Source of the DNA: Accumulibacter jenkinsii
GTDB lineage: Bacteria; Pseudomonadota; Gammaproteobacteria; Burkholderiales; Rhodocyclaceae
Length of the DNA: 64,000 bases
NCBI GenBank assembly: GCA_036625225.1
Contig: JAZKUF010000003.1
Span: forward strand, 248,001 to 312,000
Direction: 5' to 3'
Shown here: positions 33,281 to 41,125 of the stretch, one piece after another
Numbering within the stretch: position 1 is the first letter of the stretch
How the letters are laid out: every line of letters starts with the position of its first letter
Made by a program: the position numbers and the translations under genes
The notes under the pieces: model-generated
What the model was told of the DNA's origin: nothing
Seen by the model: only the letters and a program-made list of their open reading frames with translations
The model's database searches: none

Positions 33281-33655
33281 TCAAGCGCCGGGCAGGACCT
33301 GGCGGATGATCTTCAGCAAATCGGCACCTCCGACCGGTTTGACCAGCCACCCCGTGGCGCCCAGCTTCTTGCCTTCGGCCCGCTTCTCTGCCTGGCTTTC
33401 GGTGGTCAAGGTAAGAATCGGGGTGAAACGAAAGCCCGGCAATGCCCGCACGTTGCGGATCAGCTCCATGCCGGACATGTTGGGCATGTTGATATCGGTG
33501 ATGATCAGGTCCGGCTTGATTCCGCTCTTGAGCTTGGCGAGGGCCTTGATGCCGTCGGCCGCGGTTTCGACCTTGAAGCCGGCGATCTCGAGGCTGTTCT
33601 TGACGCTCATCACCATGGTGGCGGAGTCATCAACGATGAAAATCAGTTTGGCCAA
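33281..33655 (-). CDS. cheY: CheY-like response regulator
   Basis: 124 residues with IVDDSATMVM, the phospho-acceptor Asp in LIITDINMPNMSG, Thr in LTLTTESQ and Lys in LVKPVGG. This TTES form is typical of CheY proteins in alternative (non-flagellar or Tfp-type) chemosensory systems. It lies between the STAS gene and the membrane receptor and is a probable CheA target. Confidence 0.93.
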   Translation of the reverse strand: MAKLIFIVDDSATMVMSVKNSLEIAGFKVETAADGIKALAKLKSGIKPDLIITDINMPNMSGMELIRNVRALPGFRFTPILTLTTESQAEKRAEGKKLGATGWLVKPVGGADLLKIIRQVLPGA

Positions 33656-33687
33656 AGCGCTACCTCACGATTCGAGTTTTCAATATT

Positions 33688-33930
33688 TCATCCACGCGCG
33701 GCGAGCGCCGACTTCAACCATCTGGCGAATTCGGCGTCGACCGGCCAGGCAATCACCACCGGTTTCGCCACCATCAGCACTTGCAGGTTGGCCGGGTGCA
33801 AGTGACTGCAAGCGGCCAGATCGATGCGTGCGGCGGGCCATTTCTGCAGCCACTCGAGCAGCGCTTCGGTCTCCTCGACGGTCACCAGGTCACTCAACAC
33901 GGCGCTCTTTCCCCGGTATTTGATCGGCAT
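33688..33930 (-). CDS. Small STAS-domain protein
   Basis: 80 residues; start codon overlaps the CheA stop by one base (TAATG). The core ARIDLAACSHLHPANLQVLM looks like a STAS fold, as in anti-anti-sigma proteins. In place of the usual phosphorylatable DSSG motif it has CSHLHPAN, so phosphorylation by an RsbT-type kinase is uncertain. Similar proteins lie next to CheA in some chemosensory clusters. It is possibly the partner of the second RsbT-like ATPase. Confidence 0.75.
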   Translation of the reverse strand: MPIKYRGKSAVLSDLVTVEETEALLEWLQKWPAARIDLAACSHLHPANLQVLMVAKPVVIAWPVDAEFARWLKSALAARG

Positions 33931-36581
33931 TACATGAGCTCCCTGACGTTGAGGACCATGAGCACTGAACCGTCGCCCATCAAGGCCGAGCCGGCGTAAC
34001 CGGGCAGGCCGCTCAAGACGCCGCTCATCGGTTTCAACAGGATGTCCATGGTCTCGCGGAAATCGTCGACCAGCAGCCCCACCGGTTCCTCGCCGAGGCG
34101 CACGACCAGCACGGCCAGTTCCTCCTCGCCGTTGGCCTTCGGCGGCGCGTCGATGCCGAGCAGGCTATTGATCGATTTGAGCGGCACGATGCGGCCGCGC
34201 AGGACGGTGGCCAGACTCTTCTTGATCGTGCGGATCGCGCTGCGCGCGATCCGCACGGTTTCGACCACGCTCTCCATGGGGACGCCGAAAATCTGGCCAT
34301 CAGACTCGACGATCATGACGTTGGTGATTGCCATGGAGAGCGGCAGCGACAGCCGGATACGCGTGCCGCGGCCTTTTTCGCTTTCCAGGGTGACGCTGCC
34401 GTTGACCTTCTCGACTGCGGTGCGCACCGCATCCATGCCAACGCCCCGGCCCGAGAGGTCGGACACCACTTCGACCGTCGAAAACCCCGAGGCGAAAACC
34501 AGATTGACTGCTTCCTGGTCGCTCAGGCGCTCGAGTACGGCCTCGTCGATCAAGCCTTTTTCGTAAGCCTTGCGCTTGATGACCTCCGGGTCGATCCCCT
34601 TGCCGTCGTCGCTGATCTCGATCAACACCCGGTCGGATTCCTGGCGGGCACGAATGGTCAGGGTGCCGGCCATCGGTTTGCCGGCGGCACTGCGCACCTC
34701 GGGGGGTTCGAAGCCGTGGTCCAGACTATTGCGCACGATATGCAGCAGCGGGTCGCCGAGCGACTCGATGATGTTCTTGTCCGCTTCGGTCTCCTCCCCT
34801 TCGAGCACCAGCGAGACCTCCTTGCCCAGCCGGTTCGCCGTATCCCTCACCAGACGCGGGAAACGCTGAAAAACGAAGGAGACCGGCATCATCCGGACCT
34901 GCATGATCGCGTCCTGCATCTCCTCGGCGATGCGGTTCACGATCGCGTACTGGGCCTTGATTTCGCGCGCCAGTTCGCGGACGTGGAAAACGTTTTCGGC
35001 GCGCACGGCGAGGTAGGGCAGCGCGTTCTTCGAGACGATCATCTCGCCGATCAGATTCATCAGGCGATCGATTTTGGCCTGGTCGACCTTGAGACTCTTC
35101 GGGGCAGTGAGGGCATCCTCGGCGCGACGCCCGAATTTCGGCTCGCTCTGCACCGGCGCTGCCGCCGTCGCCACGCGCCCGCCTTGGTCCCTCGCTTCCA
35201 CCGCTCGGGTCAACAAGGCTTGAAACGTGGCGTCGAGCCAGGTCCGCAGCGGCGTTGCGCTGACCGCTGCCAGTGCTGCCGCCGTCGCGGCCTCCAGGCC
35301 GGGAAGCTTGTCGAGCGCGCCCGTCGCCCTCAAACACCCGGCCAGCGCGGCGGCCACCGCCTTGAGGCGCCCCAGCTGCCAGCCGGCCTTGACCGGTAGC
35401 GTGAGAATTTCCCGTTGCACACCCACCAGGGTGGTGAGCGTCTCGGTGTCTTCTGCCGTCAGCGTGTTTCCTGAGCGCGGCGGAATCGACCCGGTCGAGC
35501 TTGCGCTTGTCGAGGCCTTGCGCCGGCAATCTCCCCAGCGCGGCGGCGTGAGGCCGGTCAGCGATTCGAGCAGTACGGCGAGCGCCTCGCGGTTCTGCGG
35601 TTCCACCTCGATGACCAGCAACAGCCAGCGCAAGGCCGAGGAGAGCCAGAGCTCGGGGCCCGAAAGTTCGAGCAGCGTCTGCGCGGCGCGGCGCAGGCCG
35701 TCCAGATCACCCCGGTTCAGAAGCGCCAGCGCATCAACGCCAAAGTCTTCATACACCGGACCGCCATTCGGCTCCCCCTGGGGCAGCGCGAGAAAGAGCG
35801 GTGGAACGGCAACCCGGCTGACCTCTTCCGGCATGTAACGGAAATACTCGTCGAGTTCCTCGCTCGGCGCGGCGCTCAAGAGATGAAAATCAAGCAGGCA
35901 ACGATAAGCATCGAGTTCGGCCAGTTTCGGCCAGGGCTGCCGTGCACGGATGTCGCCCCACAGCAGGCCAGGAGTCCCGCGCGCCTGGAAAAAGGGGTCG
36001 TCGCCCTGAAAGAAACATTCTTCGGCCGGAACGTAGTCCAGCCAGGACAGGCCCTCGCCGGCCGCGGCGCGCCGGTAGGCCGCCATCCGCGTGCCTTCCG
36101 GAATATCGCCCAACCCGGGTAAAAAGCCTTCATCGCCCGCGGCGGCAGACGGCGTCGCTCTGGCCGGGGCCGCTCGATCGACCTCGAGCGCTGCGATGTC
36201 ACTGATCAATTGGCGCAGTGACTCGGCGAGGCGCGCCGATTGGGCGGCGTGGGTCGCACCGATGCCGCCGTCGGCCTCGACTTCGTCGCACAGCATGCCG
36301 ACAAAATCCATCGCATCGAGCAGGCGGTCAGCGAGTTCCTTCGAGTACGGCACCCGCTCCTGGCGCACCGCGTCCATCAGATCTTCGCCGGCGTGCAGCA
36401 CCCGGGTCATCTCGGGGAAATCGAACAAGCCGCTGTTGCCCTTGAGGGTATGCACCAGGCGGAACAAGGCGGTCATCAGTTCCTGGTCGTGGGGCGCGAC
36501 CTCCAGTTGCATCAGCTTTTCGCCGATTCCCTGGAGAAAATCACGCGCCTCGGAGAGGAACTGTTCGAGCAGCGGGCTCAT
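33930..36581 (-). CDS. cheA: Chemotaxis histidine kinase CheA
   Basis: 883 residues. The N-terminal Hpt domain has LFRLVHTLKGNSGLF with phosphorylated His-44. A long middle region (about 130-480) has no clear motif and is helical and Ala/Leu-rich. Then come the dimerisation domain from KSLKVDQAKIDRLMNLIGEM (about 494), the ATPase with N-box LLHIVRNSLDHGFEPPE, G1 ISDDGKGIDPEV and GVGMDAVR, and a CheW-like P5 domain at the end. Start overlaps the end of the CheY gene (ATGA). It phosphorylates the CheY proteins and CheB of this operon. Confidence 0.95.
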   Translation of the reverse strand: MSPLLEQFLSEARDFLQGIGEKLMQLEVAPHDQELMTALFRLVHTLKGNSGLFDFPEMTRVLHAGEDLMDAVRQERVPYSKELADRLLDAMDFVGMLCDEVEADGGIGATHAAQSARLAESLRQLISDIAALEVDRAAPARATPSAAAGDEGFLPGLGDIPEGTRMAAYRRAAAGEGLSWLDYVPAEECFFQGDDPFFQARGTPGLLWGDIRARQPWPKLAELDAYRCLLDFHLLSAAPSEELDEYFRYMPEEVSRVAVPPLFLALPQGEPNGGPVYEDFGVDALALLNRGDLDGLRRAAQTLLELSGPELWLSSALRWLLLVIEVEPQNREALAVLLESLTGLTPPRWGDCRRKASTSASSTGSIPPRSGNTLTAEDTETLTTLVGVQREILTLPVKAGWQLGRLKAVAAALAGCLRATGALDKLPGLEAATAAALAAVSATPLRTWLDATFQALLTRAVEARDQGGRVATAAAPVQSEPKFGRRAEDALTAPKSLKVDQAKIDRLMNLIGEMIVSKNALPYLAVRAENVFHVRELAREIKAQYAIVNRIAEEMQDAIMQVRMMPVSFVFQRFPRLVRDTANRLGKEVSLVLEGEETEADKNIIESLGDPLLHIVRNSLDHGFEPPEVRSAAGKPMAGTLTIRARQESDRVLIEISDDGKGIDPEVIKRKAYEKGLIDEAVLERLSDQEAVNLVFASGFSTVEVVSDLSGRGVGMDAVRTAVEKVNGSVTLESEKGRGTRIRLSLPLSMAITNVMIVESDGQIFGVPMESVVETVRIARSAIRTIKKSLATVLRGRIVPLKSINSLLGIDAPPKANGEEELAVLVVRLGEEPVGLLVDDFRETMDILLKPMSGVLSGLPGYAGSALMGDGSVLMVLNVRELM

Positions 36582-36949
36582 GTGCGCGCTTCCCCGACCA
36601 GCAGCCGGACGTGCGCCAGCAAGCGATCGGGATGGACCGGCTTGGGCAGATAGGCGTTGGCGCCGGCGGCGTAAGCGAGTGCCTGGTCGCAGGCCTCGGC
36701 TTCGGTGGAGATCATGATCGCCGGCGCCTGGACGGCTTCCTGCGCCCTCAACTCGCGCAGGAAGCCGTAGCCGTCGAGCTTGGGCATGTTGACATCGACG
36801 AGGTAGAGGTCGAACGGCGCCTGCAGCGTTTTTTCGATGGCCTCGATGCCATTGACCGCCTCGTCGACGACATAGCCCGCCGCTTCAAGGATGCTGCGGT
36901 AGTACATGCGTACCGTGGCCGCATCATCGACGATCAGGATGCGTTTCAT
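36578..36949 (-). CDS. cheY: CheY-like response regulator
   Basis: 123 residues: LIVDDAATVRMYY, phospho-acceptor Asp in LYLVDVNMPKLDG, switch Ser/Thr in IMISTEAE, Lys in LPKPVHP. Both ends overlap neighbours by 4 bases (CheR upstream, CheA downstream). No output domain. The region beyond the conserved Lys is normal for CheY. Confidence 0.93.
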   Translation of the reverse strand: MKRILIVDDAATVRMYYRSILEAAGYVVDEAVNGIEAIEKTLQAPFDLYLVDVNMPKLDGYGFLRELRAQEAVQAPAIMISTEAEACDQALAYAAGANAYLPKPVHPDRLLAHVRLLVGEART

Positions 36950-37788
36950 CGGCCCTCCAGGGGTTTCTGATAAACGATGGCATCGGGAAACTTGCGCACC
37001 TTGTAAAGCGAGGATATCCGGCTCATCGATTCGGAATGGCCGAGGCAGATGTGGCCGCCGGGCTTCAAGGCGTCATAGAAAGTTTCGGCCGCCGTCTTGC
37101 GCGAGAGGTCGTCGAAGTAGATCAGCAGGTTGCGGCAGAAGATGACGTCGAAGTTGCGGTAGGGGCGGGTGTCGGCCCGCTCGGAAAGATTGACCCGGGT
37201 GAACTCCACCGCGTCGCGCAGGGAGTCGCACAGCTGATAGCCCTTGGCGCCGCGGGTGAAATACTTGCGCAGCAGGGTTTGGGGCAGGTGCTGCACCGAG
37301 CGTTCCGAGAACAGGCCGGCCCGCGCGTCGGCGAGGATGCGCGTGTCGATGTCGGAGGCGATGATTTCGACATCCCATTCCTCGATGCCGGCCCAGTACT
37401 CGAGCAGGTAAAGCGCGACCGAGTACGGCTCTTCTCCCGAGGATGACGGAATGACCCAGATGCGCAGCGGGCGGCGATCGGTCTTGCGGCTCACGAGTTC
37501 GGGCAGGATCGAGCGCACCAGACACTGGAACTGATACTCCTCGCGGAAAAAGTAGGTCTCGTTGACCGTCATCAGATTGGTCAGGTGCTGCAGCTCTTCG
37601 CCGGAAGCCTCGAAACGCAGCATCGTGAAGTAACTGCGGAAGCTGCCGCTCGCCGTGCACTCGATGCGCTCGATCAGGCGCTTGTCGACGAAATAGCGCT
37701 TCGAGTGCTCGAACTGAATGCCGGTCTTGCGATAGAAGAATTCGCGGAACTTCTCGAAGTCCTGCTCGCTGATCAAGGGCTCGGTCAT
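36946..37788 (-). CDS. cheR: Chemoreceptor methyltransferase CheR
   Basis: 280 residues, normal length. It has the N-terminal helical domain (EFFYRKTGIQFEHSKRYFV) and the SAM-binding domain with SSGEEPYSVALYLLEYW, ASDIDTRILADAR, FDVIFCRNLLIYFD and GHICLGHSES. The loop before SGEEPYS reads WVIPSS, where most CheR proteins have an Ala-Gly/Ala-Cys pair; this is unusual but may be tolerated. It methylates glutamates on the receptors of the same operon. Confidence 0.94.
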   Translation of the reverse strand: MTEPLISEQDFEKFREFFYRKTGIQFEHSKRYFVDKRLIERIECTASGSFRSYFTMLRFEASGEELQHLTNLMTVNETYFFREEYQFQCLVRSILPELVSRKTDRRPLRIWVIPSSSGEEPYSVALYLLEYWAGIEEWDVEIIASDIDTRILADARAGLFSERSVQHLPQTLLRKYFTRGAKGYQLCDSLRDAVEFTRVNLSERADTRPYRNFDVIFCRNLLIYFDDLSRKTAAETFYDALKPGGHICLGHSESMSRISSLYKVRKFPDAIVYQKPLEGR

Positions 37789-37792
37789 GCGC

Positions 37793-38416
37793 TCAGGCTT
37801 CGTCGAGACGCTTTAGCGCCAGGTCGGCGGCGAACTGGATATACGGTTCATCGCCGTAGCGGGCCTTGAGGCGGAGGAGGGGCTCGCGCGCCGCGGCCGA
37901 ACCGACTTCGCCGAGGAGATCGACCGCCGTCGCACAGACATTGAGATGCGGATCGCTCGCGATGACCGTGATCAGCCAGGCCTCGACTTCCGGATGGCGC
38001 AACGATTCGAGAATGTTCACGGCGAAGATGCGCACGTCCGGATCAGGGTCGACGAGCAGGCCGCGCATGATCGGGGCCACCGCGTCGGGCAGCTGCTTCA
38101 TCGCTTCGATCGCTTCGTTGCGCAGGACGACGTTCTCGCTGCGCAGGCAGGCGACGAGGCCGGCCACCGCCCTTTCATCGCCGAGCGCAGTCAGGGTGGT
38201 CAGAATCACCTCGCGCACCGAAAGATCGTCCTCGTGCTGCAAGCGATCGGCGAGCGCCGCCGAAGCACCGGGGCAATCGATGAGATCCCGCGCCGCCCAA
38301 CGGCGCGCGACCGGATTGGCGTGGTCGAGCTGGATGTCGAGCTGGGCGCAGTCGCGCGACTGCCGGCGTTCGTCCGTGGTCACGGGCTGCTCTGTCGTGG
38401 TCTTGATCAGTGCCAT
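37793..38416 (-). CDS. HEAT-repeat protein of the chemosensory operon
   Basis: 207 residues made of about five HEAT/PBS-lyase-type helical repeats, for example VREVILTTLTALGDERAVAG, VRIFAVNILESLRHPEVEAW and AVDLLGEVGSAAAREPLLR. No catalytic motif. HEAT proteins of this kind (CheD-like or CpcE-like in layout only) act as scaffolds. It lies between cheB and cheR with gaps under 10 bases. A role in binding receptors or array components is inferred from position. Confidence 0.85.
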   Translation of the reverse strand: MALIKTTTEQPVTTDERRQSRDCAQLDIQLDHANPVARRWAARDLIDCPGASAALADRLQHEDDLSVREVILTTLTALGDERAVAGLVACLRSENVVLRNEAIEAMKQLPDAVAPIMRGLLVDPDPDVRIFAVNILESLRHPEVEAWLITVIASDPHLNVCATAVDLLGEVGSAAAREPLLRLKARYGDEPYIQFAADLALKRLDEA

Positions 38417-38425
38417 GGAAGCCTC

Positions 38426-39490
38426 CTATCGTCCGGCCCAGAAGTTGATCTGGGCGGCCATTTTTTCCGCTGGCAGCACCACGCTGGCGCCACTGCGTTC
38501 GATGAGTTCCGCCGGCATCCCGAAGACCACGGCCGACTCGCGCGACTCGGCGATCGTGCGGCCGCCGCGCTTCCTGATTTCCGTAAAGGCGTCGGCCCCG
38601 TCGTAGCCCATTCCCGTGAGCATCACCGCCACGACGCGGCAGGGATCGCAATGCTCGAGCACTGAACGGCCCATCAACTCGACCGACGGGTGCCACAGGA
38701 ACTCCCGGTTTTCCGGCTTGGCGATGACCATGAGGCGACCGCCCCGTTGGCTCAGCAGCATGTCGGCACCGCCCTTGCCGATGAAGATGGTTCCCGCTTC
38801 GAGTGGCAGGGGATGCGCCGCTTCGACGACCGAGAGCGGGCAGAGCGCGTTCAGGCGCTCGGCAAAGGGGCGGGTGAAGGAGGCCGGCATGTGCTGCGCC
38901 ACCAGCACCGGCCAGGGAAAATCCGCCGCCAGGAAGGGCAGGATGTCCTCCAGCGTGCGCGGCCCGCCGGTCGAGACGCCGACGATCAAAAGGCCTTCGC
39001 CGGCAACGCCCCGGCGTACCGCGAATGGACGCGGCGCCGGCCCAGGCCGGGGCGGCCGCTGCGCCAGCCCCGGCCTGGGCCGCCCCTTGTCCCTTAGCCG
39101 GGCGCAAGTGGCGGCGCGCACCTTGCCAACGAGCTCGGCCTTGATGGCACCGATCGACAGCGAAATCGTGCCGCCCGGCTTGACGATGTAATCGACCGCC
39201 CCCAGGTTGAGTGCCTCGAAGGTGGCCAGCGCTCCCTGCTCGGTCAGCGACGAAACCATGACCACCGGCACGGGCCGCTCGGCCATGATCAGCGACAGCG
39301 CGGTGATGCCGTCCATCTCCGGCATGTTGATGTCGAGCGTCACCACGTCGGGACAAAATCGACGGTTTTCCTCGACCGCCTCCCGGCCGTTGCGGGCCTG
39401 GCGGATCTCGAAATCTCCCTCACTCTCGAACAGGGTCGTCAGTTGCCGGCGCATCAATGCCGAGTCGTCAACGATCAAAAGCCTGATCAT
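38426..39490 (-). CDS. cheB: Chemoreceptor glutamate methylesterase CheB
   Basis: 354 residues. Receiver domain: LLIVDDSALMRRQL, phospho-acceptor Asp in VVTLDINMPEMDG. A linker rich in Pro, Arg and Gly (about 130-165) leads to the esterase domain with IVGVSTGGPRTLEDIL (catalytic Ser), LVAQHMPASF (catalytic His) and VVAVMLTGMGYDGA (catalytic Asp). Normal length. Removes methyl groups added by CheR. Confidence 0.95.
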   Translation of the reverse strand: MIRLLIVDDSALMRRQLTTLFESEGDFEIRQARNGREAVEENRRFCPDVVTLDINMPEMDGITALSLIMAERPVPVVMVSSLTEQGALATFEALNLGAVDYIVKPGGTISLSIGAIKAELVGKVRAATCARLRDKGRPRPGLAQRPPRPGPAPRPFAVRRGVAGEGLLIVGVSTGGPRTLEDILPFLAADFPWPVLVAQHMPASFTRPFAERLNALCPLSVVEAAHPLPLEAGTIFIGKGGADMLLSQRGGRLMVIAKPENREFLWHPSVELMGRSVLEHCDPCRVVAVMLTGMGYDGADAFTEIRKRGGRTIAESRESAVVFGMPAELIERSGASVVLPAEKMAAQINFWAGR

Positions 39491-39530
39491 GCTCGCGCCT
39501 CCGACGCATCAGGCCGCAGCCTCCGGCGCC

Positions 39531-41111
39531 TCAGGACGCCACCGCCGCCAGCGCGGCGAGCTCGCGGTCTTCGATCAGGTGCGCCGGGGCGATCAACTGC
39601 ACCATGCGCTTCTGCTTTTCGAGATTGGCCATGCGCGCCAGGAGCTTGCCCTGCTCGCTCGACAGGCGCGGCGCCGGCTCGATCGTGGACTTGTGAATCC
39701 TGAGCACCTCGGCCACCGAATCGACGATGAAGCCGGTGCGCATCCCGTCGACCAGGAAGACCATGACACGCTGGCGGTCGGAACGCTCGACCGTCAGGAG
39801 CCCCAGACGCCGGCGCAGATCGATCACCGGCAGCACCGCGCCGCGCAGGTTGATCACCCCCTCGACGAAAGGCGGCGCTTTCGGTACATGCGTCAGCACC
39901 TCCGGAACGCGGACGATTTCCTGCACGCTGTCGATCGGCACGCCGAATTCCTCCTTGTCGAGGCGAAAGACGACCACCTGCTCGTCATCGTCGCTGGCTT
40001 CAACGTCGAGGCCGAAGTCCTGCTGTTGCCTGTCGTCCGGCGAGCTGTCCACGGTCGTCAGCGCCTCCTTGATGGCCGAATGGCGGAACAGGTGGCCGGC
40101 CGAAATGATCGACACCAGGCGTTTGCCCCTCTCCAGTCGGCAGATGTGTGAAATATCGGCCAACTCGCCGTCGCGCGCGAAGAGACCGGGAAGGGCATCG
40201 ACCTCGGACCTGGCGACTCGCAGGACTTCATTCACGTTGTCCATGACGATGCCGACCGACGCCGCGCCGAGCGCCACGACGACGATGCGGCTGTGCTCGT
40301 CGGCCGCGCGCGGCGCCAGGGCAAACATCCGCCGCAGGCTGACCAGGGGCAGCAAGCGGTTGCGCAGCGTCATGACGCCGAGCACATGCGAAGCGGCATG
40401 CGGCACATGAACGATGTTCTCGGGCACCTGGACGATTTCCTGCACGTCCTCGATGGTGATCGCGTACTCCTGTCCGGCGACGTCGAAGCTCACCAGCTGC
40501 AATTCGTCGCTCGTCTCCTCGTCTTCGCCGCTGGCGACCAGAGCCCCGGCGTTGATGCCGGCGGACCGTGTGACGGCGGCGATTTCGCTGAATTCCTGCG
40601 CGATCAGCCTGGCGAAATCGAGCACCATGATCATCGCGTGGCCAGCAACATCCTTGATGATTCCCGACAGCAGTTCGGTTTTCACCGTCCCCTGGATCGC
40701 GCCGACGCCTTCGATCCTGCCCGGCTCGACGCCGACCACGCTGGCGACCTTGTCGACCACGAAAGCCAGGGGCTGGCCGAGGTCTATCACCAGGGCGCGC
40801 GTGGCGTCGTCGTGCGCCCGTTCGCCGAAGCCGAAGACCCGGCGCAGGCTGACGATCGGCAGCACCTTGCCGCGCAGGTTGGACAGGCCATCGAGCGCGT
40901 GCGGCGCGAGCGGAACGCGCACCACCTCGGGGACCCGGATGATCTCCTGCACCGGCGCCATGTCGACCGCGAATACCTCGTCTCCGGCGATGAAGGTGAC
41001 GAACTGGCGGATGTCCGAAACCTCTTCGTCGAACGTACTGGCTTCACCCCCAGCGGCGGCGGAGTCGTTGCGCGCCAGGTCACGGGTGGGTGCCTGAATT
41101 TCGATGGGCAT
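39531..41111 (-). CDS. cheW: Triple CheW coupling protein
   Basis: 526 residues holding three consecutive CheW domains, roughly 35-165, 205-345 and 380-515. Each shows the family pattern: MAPVQEIIRVPEVVRVPLAP and LSNLRGKVLPIVSLRRVFG; IEDVQEIVQVPENIVHVPHA and MTLRNRLLPLVSLRRMF; IDSVQEIVRVPEVLTHVPKA and INLRGAVLPVIDLRRRLG. Normal CheW has one domain. With the P5 domain of CheA this gives four CheW folds, enough to alter receptor-to-kinase ratios in the array. Gap of 14 bases from the receptor gene. Confidence 0.94.
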   Translation of the reverse strand: MPIEIQAPTRDLARNDSAAAGGEASTFDEEVSDIRQFVTFIAGDEVFAVDMAPVQEIIRVPEVVRVPLAPHALDGLSNLRGKVLPIVSLRRVFGFGERAHDDATRALVIDLGQPLAFVVDKVASVVGVEPGRIEGVGAIQGTVKTELLSGIIKDVAGHAMIMVLDFARLIAQEFSEIAAVTRSAGINAGALVASGEDEETSDELQLVSFDVAGQEYAITIEDVQEIVQVPENIVHVPHAASHVLGVMTLRNRLLPLVSLRRMFALAPRAADEHSRIVVVALGAASVGIVMDNVNEVLRVARSEVDALPGLFARDGELADISHICRLERGKRLVSIISAGHLFRHSAIKEALTTVDSSPDDRQQQDFGLDVEASDDDEQVVVFRLDKEEFGVPIDSVQEIVRVPEVLTHVPKAPPFVEGVINLRGAVLPVIDLRRRLGLLTVERSDRQRVMVFLVDGMRTGFIVDSVAEVLRIHKSTIEPAPRLSSEQGKLLARMANLEKQKRMVQLIAPAHLIEDRELAALAAVAS

Positions 41112-41125
41112 TTTTCGCCTTCTCC

